A stretch of 64,000 bases of DNA from Costus lasius (Eukaryota; Streptophyta; Magnoliopsida; Zingiberales; Costaceae): positions 79,949,178 to 80,013,177 of the forward strand of contig CM050449.1 in assembly GCA_027563935.2 (NCBI GenBank), read 5' to 3'. The notes under the pieces are model-generated. The model worked only from the letters and a program-made list of their open reading frames with translations. It did not search any database and had not been told where the DNA came from. Positions 20,618-31,904 of this stretch are shown piece after piece (the first letter of the stretch is position 1; each line of letters starts with the position of its first letter). The position numbers and the translations under genes are program-made.

Positions 20618-23304
20618 TGTAAGATCCGGAAATTTATTAACAGGTAAGAAAAAACTAAAATTTCGTTTATAGCATGTTTGTGGAAGTTTTTCATTGAGAA
20701 AATGTCTTGTTTGGTGTATTTTCCTGCAATGTAAAAATATATGTCACGGAGAGGATTCGAACCGGAGACTTAAGGCATAGAATGTGTGCTACACGCCACT
20801 AGGCTAGGGGTGTATTCTTGTTAGAAAAGGGTAAGAGCCCTTGATAAGGGTAAAATGGAGATTAACTTATACTAAAGGGTTATTGGATCTTTCACTTATG
20901 GTTGCTATTGGTTTGGATTCGTTGGAGGCTTGAAAAAAACAAAAATTTTAGGGGAAATCGTGTTCACCCTCGTTTTTCTCTTTGCTCACGATTTTCTTCC
21001 CTTGGTGAAGTGGCGGCTTGCTTCTTCTCTTCTCCTCTTCTTGTGGCCGGCGGCAAGAGGTGGTGGAGGCGACTTTCCGGCGGCTTTTGGGTGGTTCCGG
21101 CGACGTGTGTGGCGTGAGTGGCGTGAGGGTGTTGGCTTGGAAGAACCGAAAACAAGGTGAGTGGATTTTCTCTTCACCTAGTTCACGCATATGGAAGGTT
21201 TTGCATGATTTAGAGAGGATTAATGTCAAGAAAGATGACATGAACACATGCTTGCAAAATTGTATACGTTTCTTGCTTTTTCCCTAAATTTCGAAACCCT
21301 AGCTTGCATGACAATTAGGGCTTTTCGTTTTTAAGACTCCTAATCATAAATTAGGCCTTGATTAAATATGTATGTAGCATTAGAATTTCAATTGCATGAA
21401 GATTAGGGCTTGGATGAGAATTTCGACCCTTCTTCATGAAGTTACGTCCAAATGCATGGGTAAAAATTGGGGAAAACTTGATATTCATGAAATTAGGTAT
21501 ATGAGGATTCTACTGTATTTTTTTGGGAATTTTTAGAAATAAAAGTTTCTGTTGACTGAAATTGACCTAGGGGTAATTCGGTAAATTTCCTAGTTAAAAT
21601 TGGGGAAAACTTGAAATTACGAATCTAGGGATCATGAGGGACGTAATGAATATTTTTACGAAATTTTTGGATAACTTTTCGTGTATGACTTAAACTTTGA
21701 ACTAGGGGTATTTCCATCTTTTGTTATCAGAACTAGTAGAAAACTATGAATATGTGATATTCTGCATTTATGTTAATTGTGAACGAAATTTAGTGAATTT
21801 TCTGTATTATTATGTATTTTTAATTGAATGGTGTATGCAGAAAGTAATGACATGAAATATTGATTGATAACTTTGGGTGATAACATAGCAAGGTTAGACT
21901 GAACTAATCAGCATGAAACTTAAGGACTACACTACTATGTGATTATGTGATTTTTGAATATTATGTGATTATGTGATTTTTGAATATTATGTGGTTATGT
22001 GATTTTCGAATATTATGTGGTTATGTGATTTTCGAATATTATGTGTTGTGGTCATGGAATGGTTAGGACTAAGGCTAAGTGTAACTGTGTACTCAAGGGG
22101 ATAGTCTATATGTGATATGTTAAGGGTTGGAGATTTCAGCCCTGTATTGTGATATGTGAGGGGGTTGTTGTTCAGCCTGCCTGATGTGATTATTGTGATA
22201 AAAATGACTATCCTAGAGTTTAGTTGACACTTAGGAGTCCACTTTTGTGAAATAAGATATAAGATGTGTCTGGTGTTGTCCAGTTAAGGAACCCTTTGGG
22301 AGAATGAGTGATATAAGACACAAAGTGCCATGTCTTGGTCGGACAGGGGCCACCTCTTGATGTCATCACTCTTAGACGCTTAGATTTTTGTGATTATGGG
22401 GTGGTGTAGATCAAGGTATCACATCTTGACCGGGTGGGGATTACCTCTTGAGTCTACACACTGTCCATGTATATATGTTGCATGTGATTTGCAGGCTTCT
22501 CCCAGTGCTTAGGCCAAAGCCGGGTTGGACCATAATGGTCACTCTTGAATATGCTGGACAACTAGGTCAATTAAGCCATTAGTTGGTTTAGAGTATAGCT
22601 CTAGAACCCTGGTTACTCTTTGGTGACAATGATGTCTTAGCAGTTTACACCTGATTGTTTTATATGAGTTCTGTCCTTTAATTTTGTTATATGTTGACAT
22701 GATATTCTGTTAAATGTTTTTAAAATAATCTGCATGTATTTTTGAGTGTATGTTATGGATGGTCGTTTGAGACTATCCACTCACTGGGCTGTGTAGCTCA
22801 CTCCCTCACTATTTTCAGGTGTAGAGCAGGGGCGCATTTCTTGAGTTAGCGTTGATATGGATATTATGCTGGTTAATTAACTGGGGCCGGTTGTGGCCGA
22901 ATTATGTGAACTTGTGTTGCCGGTTGTGGCAGTTTTAAGTTTTGATTTTTGTGTCACCGCGGGCTTTGGCCTGGTTTCGGTGTTTGGTATTATTCATGTT
23001 AGTTTCATGAGTTTATAGAATCGATTTTGTGGCTTTGCTTTGAATTTGAGTCGATTGGTATTTTTGCAATCGGATTTGATATAAATGTGAACTTGCATAT
23101 GTCTAGTGCAAGTATTGCGTGGTGGCAGGTACATTTCTGAAATTGTGTTTTCGCTGAGATTCTATGTATGGATTCTTGAAAATTTTCAGATCGTGATTTC
23201 TTGAACTTGGTTTTTCCTAGCATGTGAATCGATCTTGTATGATAACATCCTATTTCTCTATGATTTGTGTTGCTTGTTTGGGGTTAAGATAACGGGATGT
23301 TACA
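20618..23304 (+). repeat. 3' LTR of Gyp-3
   Basis: Begins TGTAAGATCC, ends GGGATGTTACA, followed by the ATGGG duplication. Nearly identical to the 5' LTR (about 20 differences in 2687). It holds the second copies of the tRNA-like boxes (20753-20806) and of the 26-bp array (21934-22037). Confidence 0.95.
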
Positions 23305-23709
23305 ATGGGGTCTCACTGGTGCACCCTCAGACAACTTACACCGAAAGACTGCTTTGGCGGTGTCAAATCTCTCAGTTCTAGCCTGAGCCTCGAACATCTG
23401 TTTCAGATGAGTGATCATCTGAAAAGCGTTCTGCTCCTCATATTGCACCTGCAGTTCAGGTGCCATGCTGGCTAGCATAAGACATGCAAACTCCAAAGAG
23501 TCATCCTGATGCTTTCTATAAGCATCTCTGTCTGCCGTTCTGGCATTAGGCGGAGGAGCCGCAGGAAGAGCCTGCTCAAGGACATACAGCTTCTTCTTGA
23601 GCTTGAGGACTATCCTCAAGTTCCGATGCCAGTCCATAAAGTTAGTTCCAACTAACTTATCCTTATCAAGGAGTGATTGTAGTGATAATCCGCCAGTATT
23701 CGTAGCCAT
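23305..23709 (-). pseudogene. Cop-B gag N-terminal half
   Basis: The ATG at 23707-23709 lies just downstream of a TTGTAGAACA segment that is also upstream of gag in Cop-D. The 135 codons encode the N-terminus of a copia gag (GTNFMDWHRNLRIVLK, then LMLASMAPELQ and the MFEAQARTERFD motif), the same arrangement as in Cop-C and Cop-E. It is cut by Gyp-3 after GAPV; the continuation is at 13147-12753. This half has no stop. Confidence 0.9.
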
Positions 23710-23897
23710 TGTTCTACAACACCCAAGAAAAACAGATTAGTACTACTTCGAATCATTTAAACTGGACTTGTTTTAAATGATTTCTGCTCCCACTATTTTA
23801 AATTCGAATTGACAACCCACAAAGTCAATCGGGAAGTTTAAGACTTCCTAGTGAGATGGGATCCTTATTTCACATGAGGCTTCGCGTCCCACGAGGG
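23710..23897 (-). other. Cop-B leader, part next to gag
   Basis: Noncoding leader between gag and the Cop-C insertion; it continues at 54615. The AAACTGGACTTG segment and the AATTCGAATTGACAACCC segment are shared with the Cop-D leader. Its end at 23885-23897 is the left half of a TCCCAC-GAGG-GTGGGA stem-loop, into which Cop-C inserted (TSD GAGGG at 23893-23897). Confidence 0.8.
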
Positions 23898-25583
23898 TGT
23901 TGGGGTATGCCCTTAAGGCTAATGTTTGAGGCCTTGGGATTGTATCAGTATCATGTATAAACTTTTATGTTTATAAAGGCAATGGTTGTTATTCAGGTTG
24001 TTACCTTGTCTGCTGTAATAAGTGTACTTCTGAATAATGTCTCAGTACTGTTCAGCTAGGCTGACATGCAGTAAAGTCCTTAGTCGATATATCTTGGTGA
24101 ACATGAGACAGCCTTGATATGGTTAAGACTAATATGTGTTCTAATCTTATAGGATGCTTCGAGCATGGAATAAGATGTAGACTCATGGGTACATTGGATG
24201 TACTGAACAGACCCTACTAGGTTGTTCAATTGCTTGTCACAATGTGAATAATCCTTGATTGTAACAAGTGGCACATTTCCTCTGACTTGAGATCACTTGT
24301 GTTTTCTAAATGATGATTGTCATTGTTTTGAGGTAGTTCAATATCATTTGAAACATAATGATTATAGACTATCTTGGATGGTGAGCTTGAGTCAGGTTAG
24401 GGCACTAGTGATAGACAAAGGATTGCCGTCTCCTTAATTGGAGTGTGATGTTCTAAAGGGGCCCCCCTGGATGAGATGATTGAGAAAGTGTATGGCCATA
24501 CCCAGGTGACTGTGTTCATCTGTTCTAATCATACTTATCATATTGGAGCTACAAGCTTGACACGCTTGTCCAATAAGAACGTCCAGTGGCAAAGGAAATT
24601 TGCATGCCTTGTGAGTTGATTCACACTTGTGCTGTGGTTTGGGTGTAGTCTTGGAAGACTCTTTCCTTTATATCGGGAGACAGTGATGTGTTGCTAGATA
24701 CCCCTCACTGATCGTGATAACGTGAGTTATCGTTACCGACATTTAAAGGAAACCCTCAGGGTCGCACAATTTGATGATATGGCTTACTTAAGTCAGATCG
24801 TGTGGACTGAATTATTTGGGTTCAGTTTAAAGGGATTTAATCTCTGATTGTGAGTGAGATCTGGTCTGATCATGTTTGATTGATTAGGGCTTGAGATCGG
24901 TAAGCTTCGATCGAGAGAATGGATGCTAGATCGGTGAGATCAGGGGCATCAAGAGATGAACGGTTAGATCTGAAACCTTAGAGTTTATTATGATCTAGAC
25001 CAAATTGCTTGGGTTAATTGGTCTTTGAACCAAACCAAATTGAACCAGCTCATCATGTGAGCGTATGGTTCAAGTGAAGAGGTTTTTGCGATTGGGATAA
25101 ACCCATGGTCGCATGTGGAGGAGTGGTTTTCTATTTTTAGAAAACATGATCACTTACGTGACCACAACTCACGTTGTATCTTCACGTCTTCCTCTCGCCC
25201 TCTTGTCGTCTCTTGTTTTTGGGTTCTTAAACTCTTTTGCGAGAGAAGAAGGTGGACGACATTGGTGAAGGTTTCGGCCAAGCAAAATTCTTCTCATCCC
25301 TTTCACTCGACAAGAACTCCTTAGAACCTTGCTAGCACAAGGAGCACTAAGGGAGTAGGCGACATCATTTGTGTGCGGTACCTTAGGAGGAAAGCTCTCT
25401 TGCGATCTTCTTCCAAAGCTCCATCAAAGCGATGGCCATGGTATGAATCTTCTCTGATCTATACTAGTTCATGAAAGTTGATCATATGACATGCAAAAGG
25501 TCATGAGAAACCCTTGCTTCCGCTCGAAAAATTATTGTTATGCGCCTATCTAGGGTTTCGCTCCCCCTTGAAGGGGACTTTCA
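23898..25583 (+). repeat. 5' LTR of Cop-C (1686 bp)
   Basis: Begins TGTTGGGGTATGCCC and ends GGGGACTTTCA. The first kilobase is close to the Cop-E LTR; the last 500 bases diverge strongly but keep the ATGGC-ATGGTATGAAT segment. A TTTATAT at 24667-24673 could be a TATA element, and a pyrimidine-rich stretch at about 25165-25215 could mark the transcript start. Between that stretch and 25432 there is no ATG. Confidence 0.95.
25432..25449 (+). promoter_or_regulatory. Candidate first exon start and splice donor in Cop-C LTR
   Basis: ATGGCCATG|GTATGAATC. The ATG at 25432 is the first one after the pyrimidine-rich region. Unspliced, it gives a four-codon ORF ending at the TGA within the donor. If spliced at 25440/25441 to the acceptor at 27364/27365, the ATG is in frame with gag. 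The same segment is kept in Cop-E (30242-30259). Confidence 0.5.
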
Positions 25584-25585
25584 AT

Positions 25586-25597
25586 TGGTATCAGAGC
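25586..25597 (+). other. Primer-binding site of Cop-C (tRNA-iMet)
   Basis: TGGTATCAGAGC two bases after the 5' LTR. Confidence 0.95.
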
Positions 25598-26854
25598 ATG
25601 CGGTTCTTGCTTGTTCGTATGATTGCTTAAATCTTCATGTTTGATCCATGAATGCGTTTATGAATAGATCTAGAGTTAACATGCGAATTTTACATGCATG
25701 TTAGAGATGTTTTTCTCGTTGGCGCATATTGTATGTGTTTTCTCAAAACCTTATATTACATGCGCGACTCATTATAGATCTAAGGCCCTGCTTTAAACCC
25801 GTAGACGGGTTATTAGGGTTGAAGTCATCCCCTAGGTTAGATCCAGACAGTCTGATCAGACCATCTGACAGCCTTGATGGGTTGACCAGATAGCACCTGT
25901 GCATAAGCACCTGGTGGCTATAGGTCGACTGCAGACAGGCGTGTAGCGATGTCTGGTTGAGACAACTAATGAACGCACATGAGTTAGGCCCGGGGTCACA
26001 CCCGCTTGCCAGACCTCATAGTGGTCGTTCAGCCCTGGCGCATGCATAGTTGACCACTGGGTCGACTCAAGTCAGTTAGGACTTGGTGCATGCAAGGGCA
26101 GTGGATCTGACTAGGTTGGATGAGTGGATCCCTAGTAATGGACCGTTGTAAGGTTGTAGGGCAAATAAGGAAATTAAAATTGATGCCTATGGGGTTTTCG
26201 AAATTTAATTTTCATGATTGGATCACATGTTGATTGATGCCTATGTATGTTTATTTATTCTTATGTGGGCTGCCCATGTTAATTGTGTGCTGTGCTGGGG
26301 CCTGCGTGCCTGGAAATTAAAGTTGTAAATTAATTATTGTGATCTGCGTATCACATTGTATTTAATTTATAAAGTGTAATTGACCTGCGTGTCAATCTTG
26401 TCTAGATAGATTAATTTGTAAGTTAATCAGACAAGAGCACAGAGCACACTTGGCAGAGGCGCATGCAGCAGTGGCCTGACCAGGTGGGAGGTCTAGGGTT
26501 CGACCCTAGGACAGGCGCATTTTCCCTGGTGGGCGCACCTGAGCTGCAGTTGGCGCTTGGGCCATGGTTTGGGCCAAATGAGCAGCTAAAAGACCCATGA
26601 AGAAAAGCAAGTGAAGACTTAAGTTAATTAAGGTCTTACTTAGGCTATGGGCTTTTACCACATAAGATCCATGCTTTCTTTTATTGTTTAAATAAGTAGA
26701 ACAGCATGATTTATTTATCTTCTGCTATCACCATAGGAATTGCATGATAGTGAAGAAGATAAAAGACCGTTAAAATTCAACGCTAAAATATCAAGCTCGT
26801 ATGCCTTCTGACGCGAAACCTCACTGTTCTGATTATCATTGGAGCCGTGTTGTA

Positions 26855-26867
26855 CCCACTCAGTGGG
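26855..26867 (+). promoter_or_regulatory. Leader stem-loop 1 of Cop-C
   Basis: CCCAC-TCA-GTGGG, a perfect 5-bp stem with a TCA loop, preceded by GTTGTA and followed by CAC. The same hairpin is at 31683-31695 in Cop-E. Confidence 0.6.
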
Positions 26868-27063
26868 CACGTCCATCTATCTTCAGACGGTGCGGGATTA
26901 CACCTGCGTGTTACAGAGAAGGGATTTATCGCTTCTCGTTGCTCAGCATAGCACGTGGTGGTCCAGGGAGTAGGTCGGGTTAGCTTGACCATGTAGACTA
27001 CATATGTGGAGCATATGGTAGCGCATGGAGGCAGCCATCTGTGGGGTCAGAGATTGTGTTGTA

Positions 27064-27076
27064 CCAACTCAGTTGG
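27064..27076 (+). promoter_or_regulatory. Leader stem-loop 2 of Cop-C
   Basis: CCAAC-TCA-GTTGG, the same loop and the same GTTGTA/CAC flanks as stem-loop 1, but the third stem pair is A-T instead of C-G, a paired change. The copy in Cop-E is at 31892-31904. Confidence 0.6.
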
Positions 27077-27354
27077 CACAGTCTGCTGGATTGCCCAGAT
27101 GAAGGGGAATCGCACGGGTTGGCGATTGGCAGGGACTGCCTACCAGAAATTAGTGCTTGTACTCTCTGTGCATCTTATCTCGCCTGAGCGGGCGCGGAGA
27201 CCAAGTATGAAATCTGGATCCCATCTCACTAAAAGAGTTCTACTCTTTCGGGCTGTTTTGCTGGATTTTTCAGCCAGATAAAATAGTGAGAAAAAGAATC
27301 ATTCTTAAGTCCTGAATTGATTCTTTACATTGATACTGACCTTGCTGTTCTTGC

Positions 27355-27364
27355 ATTGTTGTAG
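27355..27364 (+). promoter_or_regulatory. Candidate splice acceptor before Cop-C gag
   Basis: ATTGTTGTAG, 21 bases (7 codons) before the gag ATG. A TTGTAGA segment at the same place before gag is seen in all five copia elements here. Confidence 0.45.
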
Positions 27365-27385
27365 ATTCCTGCAGCAACGAACACC

Positions 27386-27515
27386 ATGAGCTTCAATGTG
27401 CGATCCCTACTGGAAAGGGAGAAGTTTGCTGGGCCGAACTTCTCAGACTGGTTCGGACACCTTAAGATTGTTCTTAAGGCAGAGAGGAAACTGTATGTCC
27501 TCGAGACGGCGATAC
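27386..27515 (+). pseudogene. Cop-C gag, first 43 codons, cut by Cop-D
   Basis: ATG at 27386 starts a copia gag (MSFNVRSLLEREKFAGP) identical in this stretch to Cop-E gag. Cop-D is inserted at codon 43, with TSD GATAC at 27511-27515. The frame resumes after the second GATAC at 49149. The longer ORF seen here (to 28000) reads into the Cop-D LTR and is not real. Confidence 0.93.
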
Positions 27516-28707
27516 TGTTGGGAAACCCCGGGGACATTTTACAATTTTTCAGAGACACATACATACATTGCACAGCGGAAGAATGTCCCCGAAACAGGCC
27601 GGTCCCAAAAACCAGTGAAGATCGCATGCAAGGGGGTCGACACGATGAGTTAGAAAATACTTCAGAGCAAGATGAGGTCGATGTCGATGAAGGCGCCCAA
27701 GTGTTCGCCCTCTGCAGTCTCGCACACACGGATTCCTCGAGTCCTCTTCTTCCACGCACGGTGCTAGCCTCGGGAAGAAGATCCAAGCCTTCGTGCACTT
27801 TCTTCAACCCTTGCGCCACTTCTAAAGTAGAAGCGCCAATGAAGAAGAAAGATGGAGATGTTGCCGCCATGTCTTCAATTCCTCATCCTTACTTGCGCCA
27901 ACTCCTAGAGAAGGTGCGCCAAGATAAGAGGCAAGAGGGTGAAGACACCAAGTCCTATCCGTCCTTGCTCCAAGAGAAGAAGGATAGAAGAGACTTGTGA
28001 CTAGGATGAAGATGGAAGAGAAGACTTTCGCCAAAGCCTCCCTCTTTACCCTTCTAATTCTTGCTCACGCCAAAAATCAATCTCTTGCTCTCGCATATAC
28101 CCATGTATATATAGAGAGGCAAGAGGGGGCAGCAATAATAGGGTGTGGGCGCAATTCTCAAAGGAGGAGGCTGCTAGGGTAAAGGGGAGAGAGTAATTAG
28201 GGTTTGAGGTAAGGAAAGTCTCCAAGACTTTACCATAAACCTCTCCTAATTATCCATATGCGCATGAGACCTTCCAAAGAAGTCTATCAAGCCATATCAG
28301 CCCCAAGACTTGCCATAGAAGCAAGCATACCATCCAAGGTAGAGGGGCAAGGCGCCTAAAGCTTCCTAATGAAGCAAATTGCGCCACTTCTCCCCATTAT
28401 GCCCATAGGCGCCTAGGGGAGAAGTTTTGTCCCCATTATACCCTTTTAACCTTTTCTCACTTCATGAGAACTTGTTATCGGGCCTCATTGGATAACGAGC
28501 TAGCCCAAACTTCATTACATGGGTTGATTAAGCACTTGGATCCAATCCAATGCAACCCTAATTCAAATGTGGCCAACCATGGTCAAATACGGGTCAACCT
28601 GCCAAAAATGAAGTTTGGCTCCAATAACATTCTTCCATCTCATTAGGCCCATTGGCGCTGATGAAATCTCCCAAATAGATCCGAGTTATCCAATAACTCG
28701 ATCATAA
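27516..28707 (-). repeat. 3' LTR of Cop-D, left part
   Basis: Left 1192 bp of the 3' LTR, ending on the minus strand in TTCCCAACA at 27516. Interrupted at 28707 by Cop-E with TSD CATAA (28703-28707). The rest is at 40980-41852. It includes a 181-codon minus-strand open frame (27325-27870) that crosses the LTR edge into Cop-C and is not a gene. Confidence 0.95.
28106..28113 (-). promoter_or_regulatory. TATA-like box in Cop-D 3' LTR
   Basis: TATATATA, in the same place in the 5' LTR at 47669-47676; the 5' copy would drive the element RNA on the minus strand. Confidence 0.5.
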
Positions 28708-30437
28708 TGTTGGGGTATGCCCATAAGGCTAATGTTTGAGGCCTTGGGATTGTATGAGTATCATGTGATAAACTCTTGAGTTTATAAAGGCATGGTTATT
28801 ATTCAGGTTGTTACCTTGTCTGCTGTAATAAGTGTATTACTGAATAATGTCTCAAAGCTGTTCAGCTTGGCTGACATGCTATATGTCCTTAGTCGAGATA
28901 TCTTGGTGAACTTGAGACAGCCTTGATATGATTGAGACTAATATGTGTTCTAATCTTATAGGATGCTTCGAGCATGGAATAAGATGTAGACTCATGGGTA
29001 CATTGGATGTACTGGACAGACCCTACTAGGATATTCAGTTGTTTGTCACAATGTGAATATTCCTTGTATGCATCAAGTGGCACATGTCCTTTGACTTGAG
29101 ATCACTTGTGTTTCTAAATGATGAATGTCATTATTTTGAGGTAGTTCAATATCATTTGAAATATAATGATTATAGACTATCTTGGATAATGATCATGAGT
29201 CAGGTTAGGACACTAGTGATAGATATAGGATTGCCGTCTCCTTGTTTAAGGAGTGTGATGTTCTAATGGGCCCCCCTAGATGAGATGATTGAGATAGTGT
29301 ATGGCCATACCCAGGTGACTATGTTCATCTGATCTAATCATGCTCATCATATTGGAGTTACAAGCTTGACAGGCTTGTCCAATAAGAACATCCAGTGGCA
29401 AAGGACACATGTATGCCTTGTGAAGAAGATTCACACTTGTGCTGTGATTTGGGAGTAGTCTTGGAAGACTCTTTCCTTTATATCGGGAGACAGTGATGTG
29501 TTGCTAGATACCCCTCACTGATCGTGATAACGTGAGTTATCGTTACCGACATTTAAAGGAAACCCTCAGGGTCGCACAAATTGATGATATGGCTTACTTG
29601 AGTCAGATCGTGTGGACTGAATTGTTTGGGTTCAGTTTAAAGGGATTTAATCTCTGATTGTAAGTGAGATCTGGTCTGATCATGTTTGATTGATTAGGGC
29701 TTGAGATCGGTAAGCTTCGATCGAGAGAGATGATGCTAGATCGGTGAGATCAGGAGCATCAAGAAATGAACGGTTGGATCTTGAACCTTTAGGGTTTATT
29801 GTGATCTAGACCATATGGCTTGGGTTAATTGGTCTTGGACCAAACCGACATTGAACCGGCTCATGGATGAGCGCATGGTTCATGTGAGGTGAGTTAAGGG
29901 CTTGGTTCACTTAGCGTGAACGCTTAAGCCTTCAACACTTTCCATATTTGGAATTCGGTTTCAAGTGGATTGTGTGTAACGCCTCCACATTAGTGTGGGA
30001 GGTTACTCACTTGTCGAATTCTCTGGTGAAGGCTTCTCCAATTCGGTGGAGAGACGACAAGGACGAAGACAAGAGAAAGGAGTCTCGCCAAGCAAGATTT
30101 TCCCTCCCTTCCATACGGCAAAGAACCTTGAAGCCTTGCTAGCACAAGGACGACAAGGTGTAGGCCAATTTCTTCTTGTGTGTGGCACACTTTGGAGGAG
30201 AACCCTATCGTTCTCTAGCTTCCAAGCCGAGTCCTATCCTCATGGCAATGGTATGAATTCTCTCTTATCCATTCAATCGTTCGAAGTTGATCATGAGAAC
30301 ATGTAACATGCGATTAGTTGAAACCCTAGCATCTTCATGGATTGAATGAAATATGCGCCACCCACTCTTAGGGTTTTCGGCCCCCCTCTTGAAAGGGATG
30401 TTATCCGCTTGCGCTCCCCCTAGAAGGGGACCCAACA
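28708..30437 (+). repeat. 5' LTR of Cop-E (1730 bp)
   Basis: Begins TGTTGGGGTATGCCC, ends GGGGACCCAACA, a 7-base perfect inverted end TGTTGGG/CCCAACA. The first kilobase matches the Cop-C LTR closely, the rest weakly apart from the ATGGCAATGGTATGAAT segment. No gene inside; small frames at 29948-30306 are not shared with Cop-C. Confidence 0.95.
30242..30259 (+). promoter_or_regulatory. Candidate first exon start and splice donor in Cop-E LTR
   Basis: ATGGCAATG|GTATGAATT. No ATG lies between about 29985 and this one. As in Cop-C, the unspliced reading stops at the TGA in GTATGA, and the spliced reading (30250 to 32192) enters gag in frame. The A/C difference from Cop-C is a silent third-codon change (GCA/GCC). 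Confidence 0.5.
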
Positions 30438-30439
30438 AT

Positions 30440-30451
30440 TGGTATCAGAGC
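30440..30451 (+). other. Primer-binding site of Cop-E (tRNA-iMet)
   Basis: TGGTATCAGAGC two bases after the 5' LTR. Confidence 0.95.
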
Positions 30452-31682
30452 GGTCTTATATGTTCTTATGATTGCTTTGAGTGATCCATGTATGTTTGAT
30501 GCTTAGATCTATGTTTTTCCTCTTCATGCGAGTATACTAGTTGATAGTATGTTTAGATTTGCGCATGTATAAGAGTTATCTTGGCGCTAGATGATTGGCG
30601 CATGTATGTTGGTTGCGGTTCATGTTATTGTAATTGTGTTTTTAATACCCTAAATGACATGCGCGCCCAACTAGATCTAAGTTGCACCTATTGTAAACCC
30701 TTAGATGGGTTGATGGGGTTGAAAGCATCATCTTGTATAGATCAAGCTAGTCTGATCAGACCATCTGACAGCCTAGATGGGTCGACCAGATAGCACCTGT
30801 GCGCAAGCACGAGGTGGCTATAGGTTGACTGCATCACTGGCGTGTAGCGAGGTCTGGTTGAGACAACCGGTGAACACACATGAGTTAGGCCCGGGGTCAC
30901 ACCCGCTTGCCAGAACTCATGTTGGTTGTTCAGCCCTTGGGGCATGCATGGTTGACCATTAGGTCAACTCGAGTCAGTTAGGACTTGGTGCATGCAAGGG
31001 CTTGGATCTAACTAGATTGATGAGTGGATCCCTATCAATGGACCATTGTAAGGTAGTAGGGCACATAAGACAAGTAAAATTGATTTCAATGGGATTTCAA
31101 AATTTTTATTTTGTCTATGGATCACATGATTGATTGAATGATGCCATGATGCTTGTTTATTTAATCTTATGTGGGTTGCCCTATTGTGTGCTGTGCTGGG
31201 GCCTGCGTGCCTGGTTAATTATAAGTTAATATTATTGTGATCTGCGAATCACATTTTTGTTAATCTATTGTATAATTGACCTGCGAGTCAAAGCTTGTCT
31301 AGATAGATCAAAATGTATTTTGATTAGACAAGAGCATAAAGGCACACATCCAAGAGGGGCATTCAGCTGGTGGCGCACCTGAGGTGCTCTTGGCGCTAGG
31401 GCCCTGGGTTGGACCAGATGAGATGCAAAAGAGCTCAAGTGAAGACTTAAGTAAAATTAAGGTCTTACTAGGGTTCATGGGCTTTTACCACATAAGATCA
31501 TGCTTTCTATTTATTGTTTATATAATTAGAATTGCATGTGTTTATCTTCTGCTATCACCATAGGACTTGAATGATAGTGAAGAAGATAAAAGACCGTTAA
31601 AATCCAACGCTAACATATCAAGCTCGGAAAGCCTTCTGACGCGAAACCTCACCGTTCTGACTATCGTTGGAGCCGTGTTGTA

Positions 31683-31695
31683 CCCACTCAGTGGG
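31683..31695 (+). promoter_or_regulatory. Leader stem-loop 1 of Cop-E
   Basis: CCCAC-TCA-GTGGG with GTTGTA before it and CAC after it, as in Cop-C. Confidence 0.6.
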
Positions 31696-31891
31696 CACGT
31701 CCATCTATCTTCAGACGGTGCTGGATTACACCTGCGTGTTACAGAGAAGGGATTTATCGCTTCTCGTTGCTCAGCATAGCACGTGGTGGTCCAGGGAGTA
31801 GGTCAGGTCAGCTTGACCATGTAGGCTACATATGTGGCGCATATGGTAGCACATGGAGGCAGCCATCTGTGGGATCAGAGACTATGTTGTA

Positions 31892-31904
31892 CCAACTCAG
31901 TTGG
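31892..31904 (+). promoter_or_regulatory. Leader stem-loop 2 of Cop-E
   Basis: CCAAC-TCA-GTTGG, again with GTTGTA and CAC flanks. Confidence 0.6.

Larger units (their letters stand above)
13148..23304 (+). mobile_element. Gyp-3: complete Ty3/gypsy chromovirus (Tekay/Del-like)
   Basis: Full element with two LTRs (2686 and 2687 bp), primer-binding site, gag, pol, C-terminal chromodomain and polypurine tract. Target-site duplication ATGGG is present at 13143-13147 and 23305-23309, inside Cop-B gag. I count about 19 substitutions and one indel between the LTRs (about 0.7%). Structure is complete, but three in-frame TAG codons interrupt the single polyprotein frame, so this copy is probably not autonomous unless the stops are read through. 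Confidence 0.95.
25598..27385 (+). other. Long untranslated leader of Cop-C
   Basis: About 1.8 kb between the primer-binding site and gag with no ORF longer than 91 codons and none conserved with Cop-E. It contains two TCA-loop stem-loops, a TCTGATCAGA palindrome near 25853, repeated GTTGTACC...CAGTCC-type segments and a TTGTTGTAG acceptor-like site. The matching leader of Cop-E is similar over its whole length. Confidence 0.85.

Noticed and set aside
27325..27870. 181-codon minus-strand ORF (MAATSPSFFF...)
   Set aside because: It starts inside the Cop-D LTR and runs out across the LTR edge into Cop-C gag; in the other Cop-D LTR (46963-47433) the end differs. No conserved domain and no match in Cop-B, so it is a chance frame in the LTR.
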